Of a stretch of DNA of 64,000 nucleotides, positions 10,263 through 22,745 are shown piece by piece. Source of the stretch: Nigrospora sphaerica (Eukaryota > Ascomycota > Sordariomycetes > Amphisphaeriales > Apiosporaceae); NCBI GenBank assembly GCA_018287875.1, contig JAGVVL010000001.1:5394001-5458000 (forward strand), written 5' to 3'. Both the position numbers and the translations under genes were made by a program. The notes under the pieces were generated by a model. The model did no database searches, was not told the origin of the DNA, and saw only the letters and a list, made by a program, of their open reading frames with translations. The stretch's first letter is position 1, and every line of letters begins with the position of its first letter.

Positions 10263-13144
10263 GGCTGGTTGGCGGGTGTCCGTAACCTGGTTTGATCCCA
10301 TATCGCCAGAGGCTCTGTTCTCCCAGCAAGACTATAAACTGCAAACCGTTCAGAACTGCTATGTTCTTGTTGTCCGGCCGAGAGCGAATGCGTTGATCAG
10401 TAACAAAGCCTGTGTATGCGTACTGTGTCGAAACATGCCATTTGACGACGGCAAGATAGGGAACTATTATTATAAGGCAGGGCAACTTCACAATGGACTC
10501 GTTTCGAGGCGTTGGGGAACAATTGAAGAGGCAGGCTTAGTGCCATCGGAAACATAATCTCTTTGCTATCACTAGTCAAGGGCACCCAAGGTGACAAAAG
10601 ACGCAGTTCCTCGCCCTAGTTCTCTGCTGCGAACTATGAACCGGCACCCACTGCCCTTGTCTGGCCGTACGGCCTTGTTGTTCTCGCGCCGAGTGCGAAG
10701 TCCCGACCTGCTGTGACGTGAGGGGCCAGGACCAGGGCTACAGGAACTTCCCGGCTTGACGGCTGGGCTATTGTTGTGATTACCTGCCTCTCTCTGTTAG
10801 CCATGACACAACGCCTAGACAGACTGGGTTGGGGAAAAGGGAGGCAAGTTGGTAGGATCAGCAGAGCTCATGCAATTTCTCAACACCAAGGTTCAGAACA
10901 GGTCTGTGAATTTGCGTTGCTTTCATCATGTAAGGGGCTTGGAGGTGGGGGAAGTGGAGGAGATAATATCCCGCGTACCTTCAAATTTACCTAATTTTCC
11001 CCAGCAGCGCATCGTGGCAGCCGCCGGGGAAGACTGACCCTTGACAACGGTTAAAAAGAGAGTCCCGGAGAGGCGCGGCTGAAATGGCACAGTCGAGGTG
11101 AGTCAGTCTGATGAGGACGATGCAGCCAGTGCCGTGACAGCCAACCTTGCAGCGTGGTAAGGTTCAGGCAAGACCGAAGATACCACGGAGGTGGCGCGCT
11201 ACCAAGGCGATCCGGCCACTTGTAAGTTGCCCGTACTCTCCTTCGGCCGATCCGTCAACACGACCGTATCAAGGCAAGCGACCTGGCAGGCACACTCTCC
11301 TCGGGACGATAGGTCCAAAACCAGAGCGGCGCAGGGAGGCGTACAACCTCGTATATCGCTGGCCCTCCATCGTGGCCTCCGTCCTGAGCAAGACCGAGAT
11401 CAAGCCCGAGTTGGTTTGGAAAGGTTTGGGAGAGAGTCTGACGTCGGTGGGGAGATTTTTTTTATCGGAATTTGTAGCCCGCCCAACGATGGAAGAAAAT
11501 AAAATTGCTAGTAAGGTGGACTTGTCAGGTTCGTGACCCACAATACGGAGCCGCCCGATCCAATGGTCATTCAGAAGACCCCCTTGGGTGCTGCGTGAGC
11601 TTGTACCGAGTACATGCGCAGTTGGAGTACGCTGGGGCGCGAGCTCCCATCTGCAAGTACGAAGAACTTGCGAAACACTCGCATCATGATTGAAGAAGAG
11701 GGCTTGATTCGGCCGAGGCAGAGAAGGGCTGCTGGGCTGTCGACGAAACGGGAAACGGGAAGCCGTTAATGGCATAGAAACCCTAGGCGAAGTGCCCTAG
11801 AGGGAGCAAATCTTAGCACGCAAGTGCATTTCCGAGGCTCTTATCGTACGTGGGTTGTCCACGTCCTTGCGGCTGTCGGTACGCCACCCGTGTATTCCGT
11901 GTACGGGCGGGCAGGCAGGCGTGTAAGTACATGGATGTAGGACCGGGCACACTGGGGCCACGGATGATGCACGGAGGTGCAGAATAGGCCGCCATATCCT
12001 CAGGGCTGCTCTGTGCGTCTGATACTGTACCTACACAGGAGGAGCGGGTTGTATGGTTATGTAGGTCGAATATCGGGCTCGGTCTCTTTCGGTACCTGGC
12101 ATCTCCCGTTCCGTACCTGTATGTAAGCAGCAAGCAATTCGTAGCACAGGCCGGGTGGGGATGGGGTCGACCAAGGAAACCCTGGCCGCCCGGCTAGAGG
12201 ATGACTAGCGACGCCTCCTAAGATAAGTAGTAGGTTATGTAGATGCCAGGGCCTCGGCGAGTTGCAGGACACCACCCCCCAAGTTACCCCTTTGGGCAGC
12301 TTGTGCCACGTAGATCCCTACTGCTCACAACGTGCACCGATCGATGGTGATCGCCTTGGTGAGCAGCCAAGGACGCCCACACAGGGCCGCCCGGGGAGGG
12401 GACGCTGGTGGGAAGTGAGCCGGTTTTCTGTTGAAAACACGAGAAAGCACACAGATGGCGATCCAATCATGGGCACGGCCAACGGCGCAGGCGCCTCGTG
12501 CTTCTGTACAATGCAAAGCACAGCGGGCGAGATCCCCGCTAAAAGTAAATCAATGCCCTGGCCCTGCCCGCCATCTGCTGCTCCTCGCCCCTTCTCGGCT
12601 AGCCTGTGCCCGTCGAGGGTGCCAATGGCTTAGGTAGGATGTTCCCATTCCACCGTTCGCCCCTCTAGCCTCTAGCCTCTTTGCTTCCCGACCCGTCCAT
12701 CACCGAGACCTGCCCAGTTCCTGCCATTGGCTCCCCAGTGCTACGCTGCGTCTCCAGAGCCGCCCGCTCCTGGCCGACCGACGACCGACTGGGCCGATCG
12801 GACGGCGCTGCTGTTGTTCGTCGAGACCGTCTCGTGTCGCTCTCCCTGCCTATTCTTGCGGCCCCCTTCCGCCACCTACAGACCTTTCCTTAGTACCCGA
12901 CAGACTATTCACTCCTCCCCTGCCTGCTATGGTACCCCTTCCTTCGCCCGCCCACGTTTGCCGCTCTCGCTTCTGAGACAAAGGCTCGGAAAAGGAGCAG
13001 ACGCCCGGCCTTCGACTGCGGCGTCCATGCAATCGCCGCCAGCACTACGTCACAGCTTTGGGGGGGACTGGGACGATTTCGTAGACTCGCCGTCCGCACC
13101 ACCGCCACCGCGCGCCTGTCGTTCCCCGGGAAACGCGCATCGCC
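10263..13144. other. Intergenic region upstream of the Cps1/DIP2 gene
   Basis: About 2.9 kb without a supportable gene. It should contain the promoter and leader of the gene starting at 13145. A short CCTCTAG repeat lies at 12662-12680. An upstream ATG at 13027 opens a 45-codon frame that overlaps the main start codon (see findings). Confidence 0.5.
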
Positions 13145-16100
13145 ATGGCGCAACCCAATCCTGAGTTGCAGGAGAGGTTGGATGAGCTTCAGAGAGAGCT
13201 GGAGGTGAGTAGCCAACTGCCCCTTCCTCCCCCCCACCCTTTCGTCAACCCGCTGTTGTCGTCCCGCGTCCCGCGTCGAGATGCGAGGCTGGCGGGGTAC
13301 GCTCAAGATACTCACGCATCCGGAAGTATACCCAAGTGCAACCCTGCTGACGTGACTTATTCGCATGGCAGGAGGGAGACATCACAGAGAAGGGGTAAGT
13401 CGCCAGTCGCCTGCTGCTTGTCGCCTACTGCATGCCCTCTTGCTAACCATCCTGGCACGGCCATAGGTTCCAAAAGCGCCGAACCCAGCTACTCTCCCTT
13501 TACCTCCCGCAAGAAGATGCCCCGTCGGAGGCTCTGGGCGGCCTTAGACTGCACTCGCCCAAGAGCGACACGCCTGCGAGAGGCGGTCTCCGCATACACT
13601 CACCCGACAGTGATGAATATCCTACGAGCGACGGCCATCGGGGGGCTGCCCTGGCCGCCCTGAGCTCTGATAATTTGGACCAAGTGTCGCCGAAGAACAA
13701 CTACGCTTCGCCTGCCGACTGGCGCCCGCAGACATCGGGCCCGTCCGGCTCTGGGGACTGGCATGGCTTGTCGGAGCCGCCGCCAAATCTCCTTAAACCT
13801 GGGGCTCCCTTGACCGAATCGAGACCAACCATGACGCAGCGCGACTCGTTGTTTCTCAACCTCAACCCCATGCCCGGCTACCCCCAGACGATGGCCTCGG
13901 AAGATGCTCCTACGCGCTCCGGGACCATGGTATCCGGGGATTATGCCTTCAACCCCGAACACCAAGCTGGTTATGGTCCGCCCGTCCCGAACCCCTACGA
14001 CAGCCGCACTGGCACCATGCTGGATTCCCATGGGTACTTCTCCGACTTCACAGGCCAGCAGGCGTACGAGACCCCCGGCGGCGAGTACGGCGGCGGCGTA
14101 CAGAGGTATTCGTCCAGCGATGCCTTCAGTCCCACTGCCGCCATGGCTCCTCCCATGCTCACGGCCAACGACCTTCCTCCGCCTGAAGCTCTGCAGTACC
14201 AGCTGCCTTTGGAACCGCGCGAAGTACCCTTCGCGATCCAGGACCCTCATGACGAGCACACGGCCATGTCTAATTTTGACAATATCGCTGCCGTACTGCG
14301 CCACCGTGGCAAAACCACCGCGAAACTACCTGCGTACTGGGTTCTGGATTCCAAGGGCAAGGAGATTGCTTCCGTCACCTGGGACAAGCTTGCCTCCCGC
14401 GCCGAAAAGGTGGCCCAGGTCATTCGCGACAAAAGCTCGCTATATAGAGGCGACCGAGTTGCGCTGATCTACCGCGATACCGAAATCATCGACTTCGCCA
14501 TCGCCCTGTTGGGCTGCTTCATCGCCGGCGTCGTGGCTGTGCCGATCAACGACCTGCAGGACTACCAAAAGCTTAACTTGATTTTGACGTCTACTCAGGC
14601 GCACCTGGCACTGACCACGGACAATAATTTGAAGGCTTTCCAGCGCGATATTACGACCCAGAAACTCAACTGGCCTAAGGGGGTTGAGTGGTGGAAGACG
14701 AACGAGTTTGGCAGCTATCACCCCAAAAAGAAGGAGGACGTCCCACCCTTGTCAGTTCCTGACCTCGCATACATCGAGTTCTCCCGAGCCCCCACGGGCG
14801 ATCTCCGCGGAGTTGTCCTCAGCCACCGGACTATTATGCACCAGATGGCCTGTTTAAGCGCCATCGTATCGGCAGTACCGAACCATGGCCCAGGGGACAC
14901 GTTCAGCCGTGCGCTGCGTGACAAGAACGGTCGCTTGATAGGCGGCGGTGCCAGCAGCGAAATTCTCCTGTCGTACCTGGATCCACGACAAGGTATTGGA
15001 ATGATCCTCGGCGTGCTGCTCAACGTCTATAGTGGACACACGACTGTCTGGCTCGAGAACAAGGCGGTCAGTGTTCCCGGACTCTACGCTCACCTCATCA
15101 CGAAGTACAAGGCCACCTTGATGGTCGCCGACTACCCGGGCCTTAGAGCGGCTGCCTTCAACTACCAGCAAGATCCAATGACGACCCGGAATTACAAAAA
15201 GGGCACTGAGCCCAATTTCCAGACCGTCAAACTCTGCTTGATTGACACGCTCACGGTGGATAGCGAGTTCCACGAGGTGCTAGCTGATAGGTGGTTGCGA
15301 CCCCTACGGAACCCCCGCGCGAGAGAGGTGGTGGCACCCATGCTGTGTCTTCCAGAGCACGGAGGCATGGTCATCAGCGTCCGAGATTGGCTTGGTGGGG
15401 AGGAACGTATGGGCTGTCCTCTGAAGCTTGATATCGGCGAGGACACCGACTCGGAGCTCGACAAAGAGGAAGAAAAGGAAAAAGACCAACCAACCGCCTC
15501 CAACGGGTTCGGAAGTCTTCTGGGTGGAGGTACCACGACGACCAAAGAGAAGGAGGTCAAGAACGAACTCGGCGAGGCGCTGCTTGACCGGGAGGCACTC
15601 AAGACCAACGAGGTTGTCGTTCTGGCCATCGGCGAGGAAGCCAGGAAGAGGGCGTCCACCGAGCCAGGCACCGTCCGAGTTGGCGCCTTTGGCTATCCCA
15701 TCCCCGATGCCACCATGTGTGTGGTGGATCCCGAAACCGGGCTGCTCGCCACGCCCCATTCCGTCGGCGAGATCTGGGTAGATTCGCCCTCCCTTTCCGG
15801 GGGATTTTGGGCTTTGCCCAAGCACACCGAGCAGATCTTCCATGCGCGGCCTTACAAGTTTGAGCCGGGCGACCCGACACCGACTGCTGTGGAACCCGAG
15901 TTCTTGCGGACGGGCCTTCTTGGCACCATCATCGAAGGCAAAGTCTTCGTTCTTGGTCTGTACGAGGACCGTATCAGGCAGAAGGTGGAATGGGTTGAGC
16001 ATGGTCATGAGGTGGCCGAGTACCGCTACTTCTTTGTCCAGCACATGGTCGTGAGCATCCTGAGAAACTTGTCGAAGCAGGTTTTCGACTGCTCTGCTTT

Positions 16101-18950
16101 CGACGTCTTCGTCAACGACGAGCATCTTCCAATCATGGTCCTGGAGTCCACGGCAGCGTCCACGGCCCCTACAACTAACGGTGCCCCCCCTAGGCAGTTG
16201 GACACCGCGCTGTTGGACTCGATATCCGAGAGGTGCATGGACGTTCTGATGCAAGAACACCACCTGAGGGTATACTGTGTTATGATTACGGCTCCTAACA
16301 CGCTGCCCCGGGTGGTGAAGAACGGTCGCCGCGAGATCGGCAACATGCTGTGCCGAAGAGAGTTTGACCTGGGCAACCTGCCCTGCGTACATGTCAAGTT
16401 CGGTGTTGAGCATGCTGTGCTGAACTTGCCCATTGGTGTCGATCCCATGGGTGGCATTTGGTCCCATGTCGCATCTGGTTCTCGCTTGGACATTCTGGGA
16501 CCGGCCGACAAACAGTACTCGGGCATTGACCGACGCGAGGTTGTAATTGACGACCGGACTTCGACACCTCTTAACAACTTCTCCTCCATCACGGACCTGA
16601 TCCAGTGGCGCGTGGCTCGCCAACCCGAAGAACTTGCTTATTGCAGTATCGACGGGAGAGGAAAGGAGGGCAAGGGCATCACATGGAAGAAGTTCGACAC
16701 GCGTGTGGCTGCCGTCGCAATGTACCTGCGCAACAAGGCCAAGTTGCGGCCGCGCGATCACGTCATTCTCATGTACACACATTCCGAGGAGTTCGTCTTC
16801 GCGGTCCATGCCTGCCTCAACCTGGGCGTCATCGTCATCCCGGCTGCGCCAATGGACGAGCGCCGTCTCAACGAAGACGTCCCGGCGTTCCTGCATCTCA
16901 TTGCCGACTACGGCGTCAAAGCCGTCTTGGTCAACCATGAGGTAGATCACCTGCTGAAGACCAAGACAATTGCGCAGCACATCAAGCAGTCAGCCCAGGT
17001 GCTCAAGATTGGGGTCCCCAGTGTTTTCAACTCCTCGAAGCCTCCCAAACAGAATAGCGGCCTCCGAGATCTGGGACTCACCATGGATCCTTCGTGGGTT
17101 CAGACGGGCTACCCTGCCGTCATCTGGACCTATTGGACGCCCGACCAACGAAGAATAGCGGTTCAGCTTGGTCATGACACCATCCTTGGGATGTGCAAGG
17201 TCCAGAAGGAAACGTGCCAGATGACGAGCTCCAGGCCCGTGCTTGGCTGCGTCCGGAGCACGACAGGCCTCGGCTTCATTCACTCGTGTCTCATGGGCAT
17301 CTATATCGGCACACCTACATACCTGCTCTCTCCGGTCGAGTTCGCCCAGAACCCCATCTCGCTCTTCCTGACGCTGAGCCGGTATAAGATCAAGGACACG
17401 TATGCGACGCCGCAGATGCTGGACCATGCCATGAACACGATGCCGGGCAAGGGCTTCACCATGCACGAGCTGAAGAACATGATGATATCGGCCGAAAGCA
17501 GGCCGCGCGTGGACGTATTCCAGAAGGTCCGGCTTCACTTCGCGGCTACTGGCCTCGACCGGACCGCCATTAACACGGTGTACTCGCACGTACTGAACCC
17601 GATGATTGCCTCAAGGTCGTACATGTGCATCGAACCGATCGAGCTTTGGCTGGATCAGAGAGCCTTGCGTCGGGGTCTCGTCATACCAGTGGATCCAGAG
17701 TCGGATCCCAGGGCCTTGCTGGTACAGGATTCGGGTATGGTGCCAGTGTCGACACAGATTGCCATTGTCAATCCCGAGAGTCGGATGCTCTGCCACGATG
17801 GCGAGTTTGGCGAGATTTGGGTGGATTCGGAGGCATGCGTCAAGTCGTTCTACGGCTCCCGGGACGCGTTTGATGCCGAGCGCTTCGACGGGCGGACTAT
17901 CGACGGCGACCCCAACATCAGCTATGTGCGCACCGGCGACCTTGGCTTCCTGCATAGCGTCAGTAGGCCTATCGGGCCCGGTGGTGCCCAAGTGGACATG
18001 CAAGTTCTTTTCGTTCTGGGCAACATCGGAGAAACGTTCGAGATTAACGGCCTGAGTCATTTCCCCATGGACATCGAGGGTTCAGTGGAACGATGCCATC
18101 GTAACATCGTGCCCAGCGGCTGGTAAGTAGGCGAGGGGTTTGCAACGGGTGTGTTGTTGCTAACTTGTAACAGTGCCGTATTCCAAGCGGGAGGCCTCGT
18201 GGTCGTGCTCGTCGAAGTTTCTCGCAAGGCCTACCTCGCATCGATCGTGCCAGTCATCGTCAACACGATCCTGAACGAGCACCAGATCGTCGTGGACATT
18301 GTAGCATTCGTCAATAAGGGCGACTTCCCCCGCAGCCGGCTGGGAGAGAAACAACGCGGAAAGATTCTTGCCGGCTGGGTAACTCGCAAGATGCGGACGG
18401 TGGCGCAGTTCACAATCCGCGACGACATAGTCGGAATGGAGGGAGGCGACGGTCCTGCGGACCACCGGGTCAGCGTCAGCAGCATGCGAAGCCTGCTTCC
18501 GGGAGCAGGGGCAAGCTCATTGCGCAACATGGAACACGCGCCACAGATCCTGGAGCAGGAAGAATTGGATCACCAAATAGACCGGATGGGTGAATTGCCT
18601 CCTGGCGGGCTGTCCAGCCGCAACAGCAAGTCGGGTGCTTCACTGCCCCCCATGGACACCAACTCGGCATCGGGCAGTGGTCACAATTTCATGGCCGACT
18701 TTGACCGGTTCGGCGAGCGGCCGTTATCCTCGCAACAGCAAGCGGGCAGCAGCCACAACATGCCGCAGATCCGTCTTCCCGGCGTGGACGGGCGCGAGCC
18801 GGATATGCTGGGCGGTGCTAGCATGCAGGAGCAGGAGCATGACGATTGGACTAGAGAGGCAATCAGTAAGTGAATCAACTCGGAGGGGGGCTTGCCCGTC
18901 ACTGACGCGGCTTGGCAGTGCACATGAACCTCGCCGGCCAGATGAAGTAG
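13145..18950 (+). CDS. CPS1: DIP2/Cps1-type protein: DMAP1-binding domain plus two adenylate-forming domains (one frame break)
   Basis: Exons: 13145-13204, 13372-13394, 13468-18122, 18174-18865 and 18919-18950, about 1,820 residues. All introns have GTRAGT donors, and branch sites such as TGCTAAC are visible. The N-terminus (ELQERLDELQREL, then GDITEKGFQKRRTQLLS) is a DMAP1-binding domain, followed by a disordered linker and two tandem AMP-dependent synthetase/ligase-like domains (about residues 300-890 and 1000-1490). The usual ATP-binding loop is degenerate in both (SRAPTGDLRGVVLSH; WTYWTPDQRR), while YVRTGDLGFL is kept in the second. Homologues are animal DIP2, yeast Cmr2 and Cochliobolus Cps1, the last reported as needed for full virulence. 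Animal and yeast DIP2 have been linked to diacylglycerol pools, so lipid metabolism is likely. The frame shifts by one base near 13500; everything downstream is open. Confidence 0.92.
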
Positions 18951-20142
18951 ACGGGAGGAGAAGAGGCTTGGGAGGCATGTAGACGAGCGAACGAGACGTT
19001 ACGACAGGCACCCAGGTAGTGCCTTTGCAGGCTGGAGTTGGATTGGGGTGGCTTGGTTGGACATAATTGGCGGCCTGGCTCTTATACCATTAGCGCGCGG
19101 GGAGAGTTGCCCTCGCAACGAGACCGCGGAATAGACTCTGTAGTACCTGTCAGTTGCATTGGCTGGGTTTTCTTCTCCTTTTTCTTTCCTCCTCCGGTAC
19201 GTCCTTGTTCCTCTTGTTCCATTCAAAAGCCGCAGGAAAGCATCTACATGGCTACTGCTCCGGTATTACTATCTCTCAGCTCACGGAATGGATGTTCCTA
19301 GCGCCAAAGAATTAGTACATAGCAAAGTGTAAACTTTCGACCTCTTATTACAATCGTACGTGCGGTACTCACAGGTATCTAAGTGTAGCATAAGTACTCT
19401 GTTGTCCCTGAAGCTCGGTTTCCAACTCTTGATTGGTCCACTTGAGGTTCCGTCAAAATACCCGTCTTCGTGAGCTCAAAGACAGATATACTCGGTAACT
19501 GGATAGGAAAGGATATATAGTTACTTGCTTTATACATAGGGCGGATTTCTTGGCGCGCGGAACTGGGCTGGCTGCTGCTAGTCGAAGCACTGGCATGATT
19601 TTCGAGCTAGTTTGTTGATGCAGACGCATTCTCCCGGCCAACCAGGGAAAACACGCTAGCAAGGTCGGTACGTAGATGTACGTAATGATAAGTACCTTCC
19701 TCACGTCCCATAGAAGCTCCTTTGCGCCCACTGTTGCTGGCCCGCCGCGAGAAGCCATTGGCCAATCGCGAGACGATGCTTTATGGCTTCCATACGAAAC
19801 ATCATCTCGTAACACATTGCATTCTGCATAATCTCACATATATTCGCGATTCGTCCAGTTTTGCTCAGTCGCGACCGCAAATAATGCTGGTTCGGATCTT
19901 GGGTCCTCATTAAACACTCATCGCGCCAGCTCTGAGCTACGGACGACGCGTAGAGAAACCAATAAAGAGAACCAACGGGCTTTGTTTCCTCCCGCTCGCC
20001 AGTTGTCCGCACGCAGTCAGTCTGACCCCCACGGTACAGTGACGAGCTAGCTCAGTCAGTCAATACCAGGTGCTTGCCTCAGAAGCACTCAGGCCCTGAA
20101 CTTTTGTCATACAAGGCCGGGCCCGAACTTGGCCAAAGCAAC
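18951..20142. other. Intergenic region between Cps1/DIP2 and the BTB gene
   Basis: About 1.2 kb, tandem-oriented genes on both sides. It is somewhat AT-richer than its surroundings between 19300 and 19900. No gene, RNA or repeat is recognised. Confidence 0.55.
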
Positions 20143-21065
20143 ATGGCTGAGGAAAACAGTGAGGCGATCCCCTTTGAGGATGAGCAGGTTGCGCCCTCGG
20201 GGCCTGCCGCTGGCGACGTCGAGATGGCCGAGGGCGGCGACGATGAGACGGGCACAAATGCCCACCACGGCGACCTGCCCTTCGCCGAGGGCGGAGACGT
20301 CCCGCCGCGCACTAGCTTTATTTCCTACCTCACCAGCCCTCTGGTCACCCTGATCGTAGGCTCGGGCCACAATGAAACCATCCTCACCGCCCACCAGGGC
20401 CTCCTTGTCCGCAGCCCATACTTCGCCGAGGCTTGCGCCGCCTTCAGCGACGACGGCAGTGTGGGTTCTTTCCTCACCCCATCTCACGCGCGGCTGGCCA
20501 GCTTGGGACCCGAACTGACTTGATTGCGCAGCCGCGGCAGGTGGAGCTCGCCGGCGACGACACGGATGCCGTCGGCTGCTTCCTCGAGTACCTCTACACC
20601 GGCGATTATTTTCCTAGGAAGCTGCCCGGCCAGCGCGTCCTGGAGTCCGACCCGGCCTTTCCCAGCGTCGACGAAAGCGGCGAACAGCTCCTCAAGCACG
20701 CGCGAGTCTACACCGTTGCCGAGAAGTTTGGCGTCGAAAAGCTTAAGAGCCTTGCGACCAGCAAGATCCACTGCGTGCACTCGACAGCCAAGGGCGAGAT
20801 CACCTACGCGCGCTACGTTTACGCCTACACTAACAAGGAGGACACGTCGATCCGCGCCCCCGTCGCCAACTTCTGGGCCACGCGCAGCCACACCCTCCGC
20901 GCCGAGGCCGAGGAGGAGTTCCGGTCGCTGTGCCTCGAGTACCCCCAATTCGGTTACGACGTCCTCACCCGCGTGCTGGACGAGAAACTCAAGCGCGAAA
21001 ACCAGACCAAGATGCACCCGGCATCGGCCAGCGTTCGCAAGCGACCCCGGCACAGCAACGTCTAA
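20143..21065 (+). CDS. BTB/POZ domain protein
   Basis: Two exons, 20143-20460 and 20532-21065, with a 71-bp intron (GTGGGT donor, CAG acceptor, branch-like CTGACTTGA). The product has 283 residues. After an acidic N-terminus of about 60 residues, TLIVGSGHNETILTAHQGLLVRSPYF is the start of a BTB/POZ fold, continued across the intron by VELAGDDTDAVGCFLEYLYTGDY. C-terminal helices (HARVYTVAEKFGVEKLKSLA) match the usual post-BTB region, and the protein ends in a basic VRKRPRHSN that could be a nuclear signal. BTB domains dimerise or recruit cullin-3; no Kelch, zinc-finger or MATH domain accompanies this one, so the partner is unknown. Fungal genomes carry many such BTB-only proteins. The start is the first ATG in frame with the domain and is preceded by CAAC. 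Confidence 0.85.
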
Positions 21066-21719
21066 AACCAGGACGCAAGCCAGTTCCCCGGATGTATTTC
21101 GACACTCGTCTTTTTCTTTTTTCGCTCCAAACCTCAGGTGCGCGTCTGCGAATTGCGCGCGTCTCTACCACCAAACTATACCCGGTGCATTGCCAAGGCG
21201 GCGTTTATGAGAGCCAATCAGGCTTTTGCTGGGAACGCACGAAGATGGACTGGGCTTTCCGGCGACGTCTACTACAAGCATCAAACCCCCAATGAATACA
21301 GGGGAAACGGGGAGGACGCCCCGCGGGGCCGACTTCTTCCTTTTGCGGGAGTATCTGTCCCGAATTGGAATCGCGGCAAGAAGTGCGGACTGCTTGGATC
21401 TCGGCGTTTGTCAGGGGCAGGGATGGCAGATAGAACCGAGACAGGGCAGAGAGAATTGGGATAAGGAAAGTACCTATGCAAGGCAAATGTCATAGGACGT
21501 CGTCTGCACTACAAAGCGTCTGGTATGGAAACTCTACCGTGGCGCTGCGTAGGTACTTACATGTAGCCAACTACAGTATCCACGTAGCCCTAACTGCTGA
21601 TGGTAACCTCGCCCCTTCCCAACAAGGTAGGACCCCCTTCGGCTTCCGTTTACCTCTTGCTTCTTCCGCGCGCCGTCACCGGCTTAACAGTACGATGCTA
21701 AACCTGACTGGCCCTTCCC
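21066..21719. other. Convergent 3' intergenic region
   Basis: 654 bp between the stop codons of the BTB gene and the MARVEL-like gene on the opposite strand. No further feature is recognised. Confidence 0.6.
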
Positions 21720-22745
21720 TCAGGATGGTGGCGAAGGATGATACCCAGGGTTCGGTTGCCCTGTTTCGTTATAAGGCGAGTTGTTTTGTGCCGTGGGGTA
21801 GTTTCCCGGCGAGCCAACACCGGGCGGATGGTACGCAGGACCGTTGGTTTGCGGGCCGACCGCCTGGGGCCACTGGCTGGCGACGGGTATCGGCGGCTGA
21901 GGATACTGCTGCGGCTGCGGCTGAGGATATTGCTGCTGCTGCTGCTGCTGCTGGGGATACTGCTGCTGCTGGGGATACTGCTGAGGATACTGCTGCTGCT
22001 GCTGCGGCGGCGGCGGCGGAAGCGGCGCCTGGGGCTGCATCTCGGTGGCGGGGGTTTGTTGTTTTTCGGCGTCGTGCGGCGCGGCGGCGGGGTCGCGGCA
22101 GGCGAGGCGGAAGAAGTGGCAGACGTAGGCGAAGGAGGGGATGAAGAGCAGCATGACGAAGGCGCAGCAGGCAGCGATGCCGCTCAGCACCTCGAGGGCC
22201 TCGCGCGAGGCCACGCCGACGTTGCGCTTGGACACATAGCAGCGGCCGCTGTTGATGGCGCTGCCATCGCTGGTGCACGTGGCCTGGACGTTGTACCGAA
22301 AGGCCGCCCGTGTGTTGGCTGTCGCGCCCATGGCGGCGAGCCAGAAGAGGATCATGGTGCCCTCGAGCGCGAGAATCGCCCATGTGTTGTACCACTGCCG
22401 GCAGGCCGCCGCCCGCTCCGAGAGGATCGTGTAGAACGCCGTGATCCAGGTAAAGAGACCCTGCCGAGCCACCACCAGAGTCAGATGACATATTTTTTTT
22501 TCTTCCCCGTCTCCTTTTTTGTCGCACCGGCCCAAGCCCTCACAGGAAACAGGGAGGCACGGAGGGTAAAAGTAACTTACACAAACAATGACGAAGCCCA
22601 GCGCATCCCGGTAAAGTGAGTGGATCCACCATCCGGCCATGGCCACGGTGATGACGGACATGATGATCTGGAAGATACGGAGGACCAGAACCCACTTCGG
22701 CGTGGGTATCACGGTGTACCCACTCTTCACGGCGGCCGGTTGCAT
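21720..22745 (-). CDS. MARVEL-like four-helix membrane protein with Q/P-rich tail
   Basis: Two exons on the minus strand, 22745-22581 and 22460-21720, with a 120-bp intron (GTAAGT...CAG). The product is about 301 residues. Four hydrophobic segments can be seen: VLRIFQIIMSVITVAMAGWW, a helix spanning the intron (DALGFVIVC/GLFTWITAFY), WAILALEGTMILFWLAAM and LSGIAACCAFVMLLFIPSF, the MARVEL layout of fungal plasma-membrane proteins. An extracellular-looking loop with two Cys lies between helices 3 and 4. The cytoplasmic tail is dominated by QQQYPQ repeats from a CAG/CTG tract (about 21910-22015) followed by Pro/Gly/Asn-rich sequence. MARVEL proteins organise membrane domains; no specific function can be given. 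The ATG at 22745 (MQPAAVKSGYTV) was preferred over the in-frame start at 22913, whose added residues look untranslated. Confidence 0.82.
   Translation of the reverse strand: MQPAAVKSGYTVIPTPKWVLVLRIFQIIMSVITVAMAGWWIHSLYRDALGFVIVCVSYFYPPCLPVSCEGLGRCDKKGDGEEKKICHLTLVVARQGLFTWITAFYTILSERAAACRQWYNTWAILALEGTMILFWLAAMGATANTRAAFRYNVQATCTSDGSAINSGRCYVSKRNVGVASREALEVLSGIAACCAFVMLLFIPSFAYVCHFFRLACRDPAAAPHDAEKQQTPATEMQPQAPLPPPPPQQQQQYPQQYPQQQQYPQQQQQQQQYPQPQPQQYPQPPIPVASQWPQAVGPQTNGPAYHPPGVGSPGNYPTAQNNSPYNETGQPNPGYHPSPPS

Noticed and set aside
15304..16980. 558-codon open frame antisense to the Cps1/DIP2 gene
   Set aside because: Same reason: codon-position GC bias of the sense gene keeps the antisense frame open.
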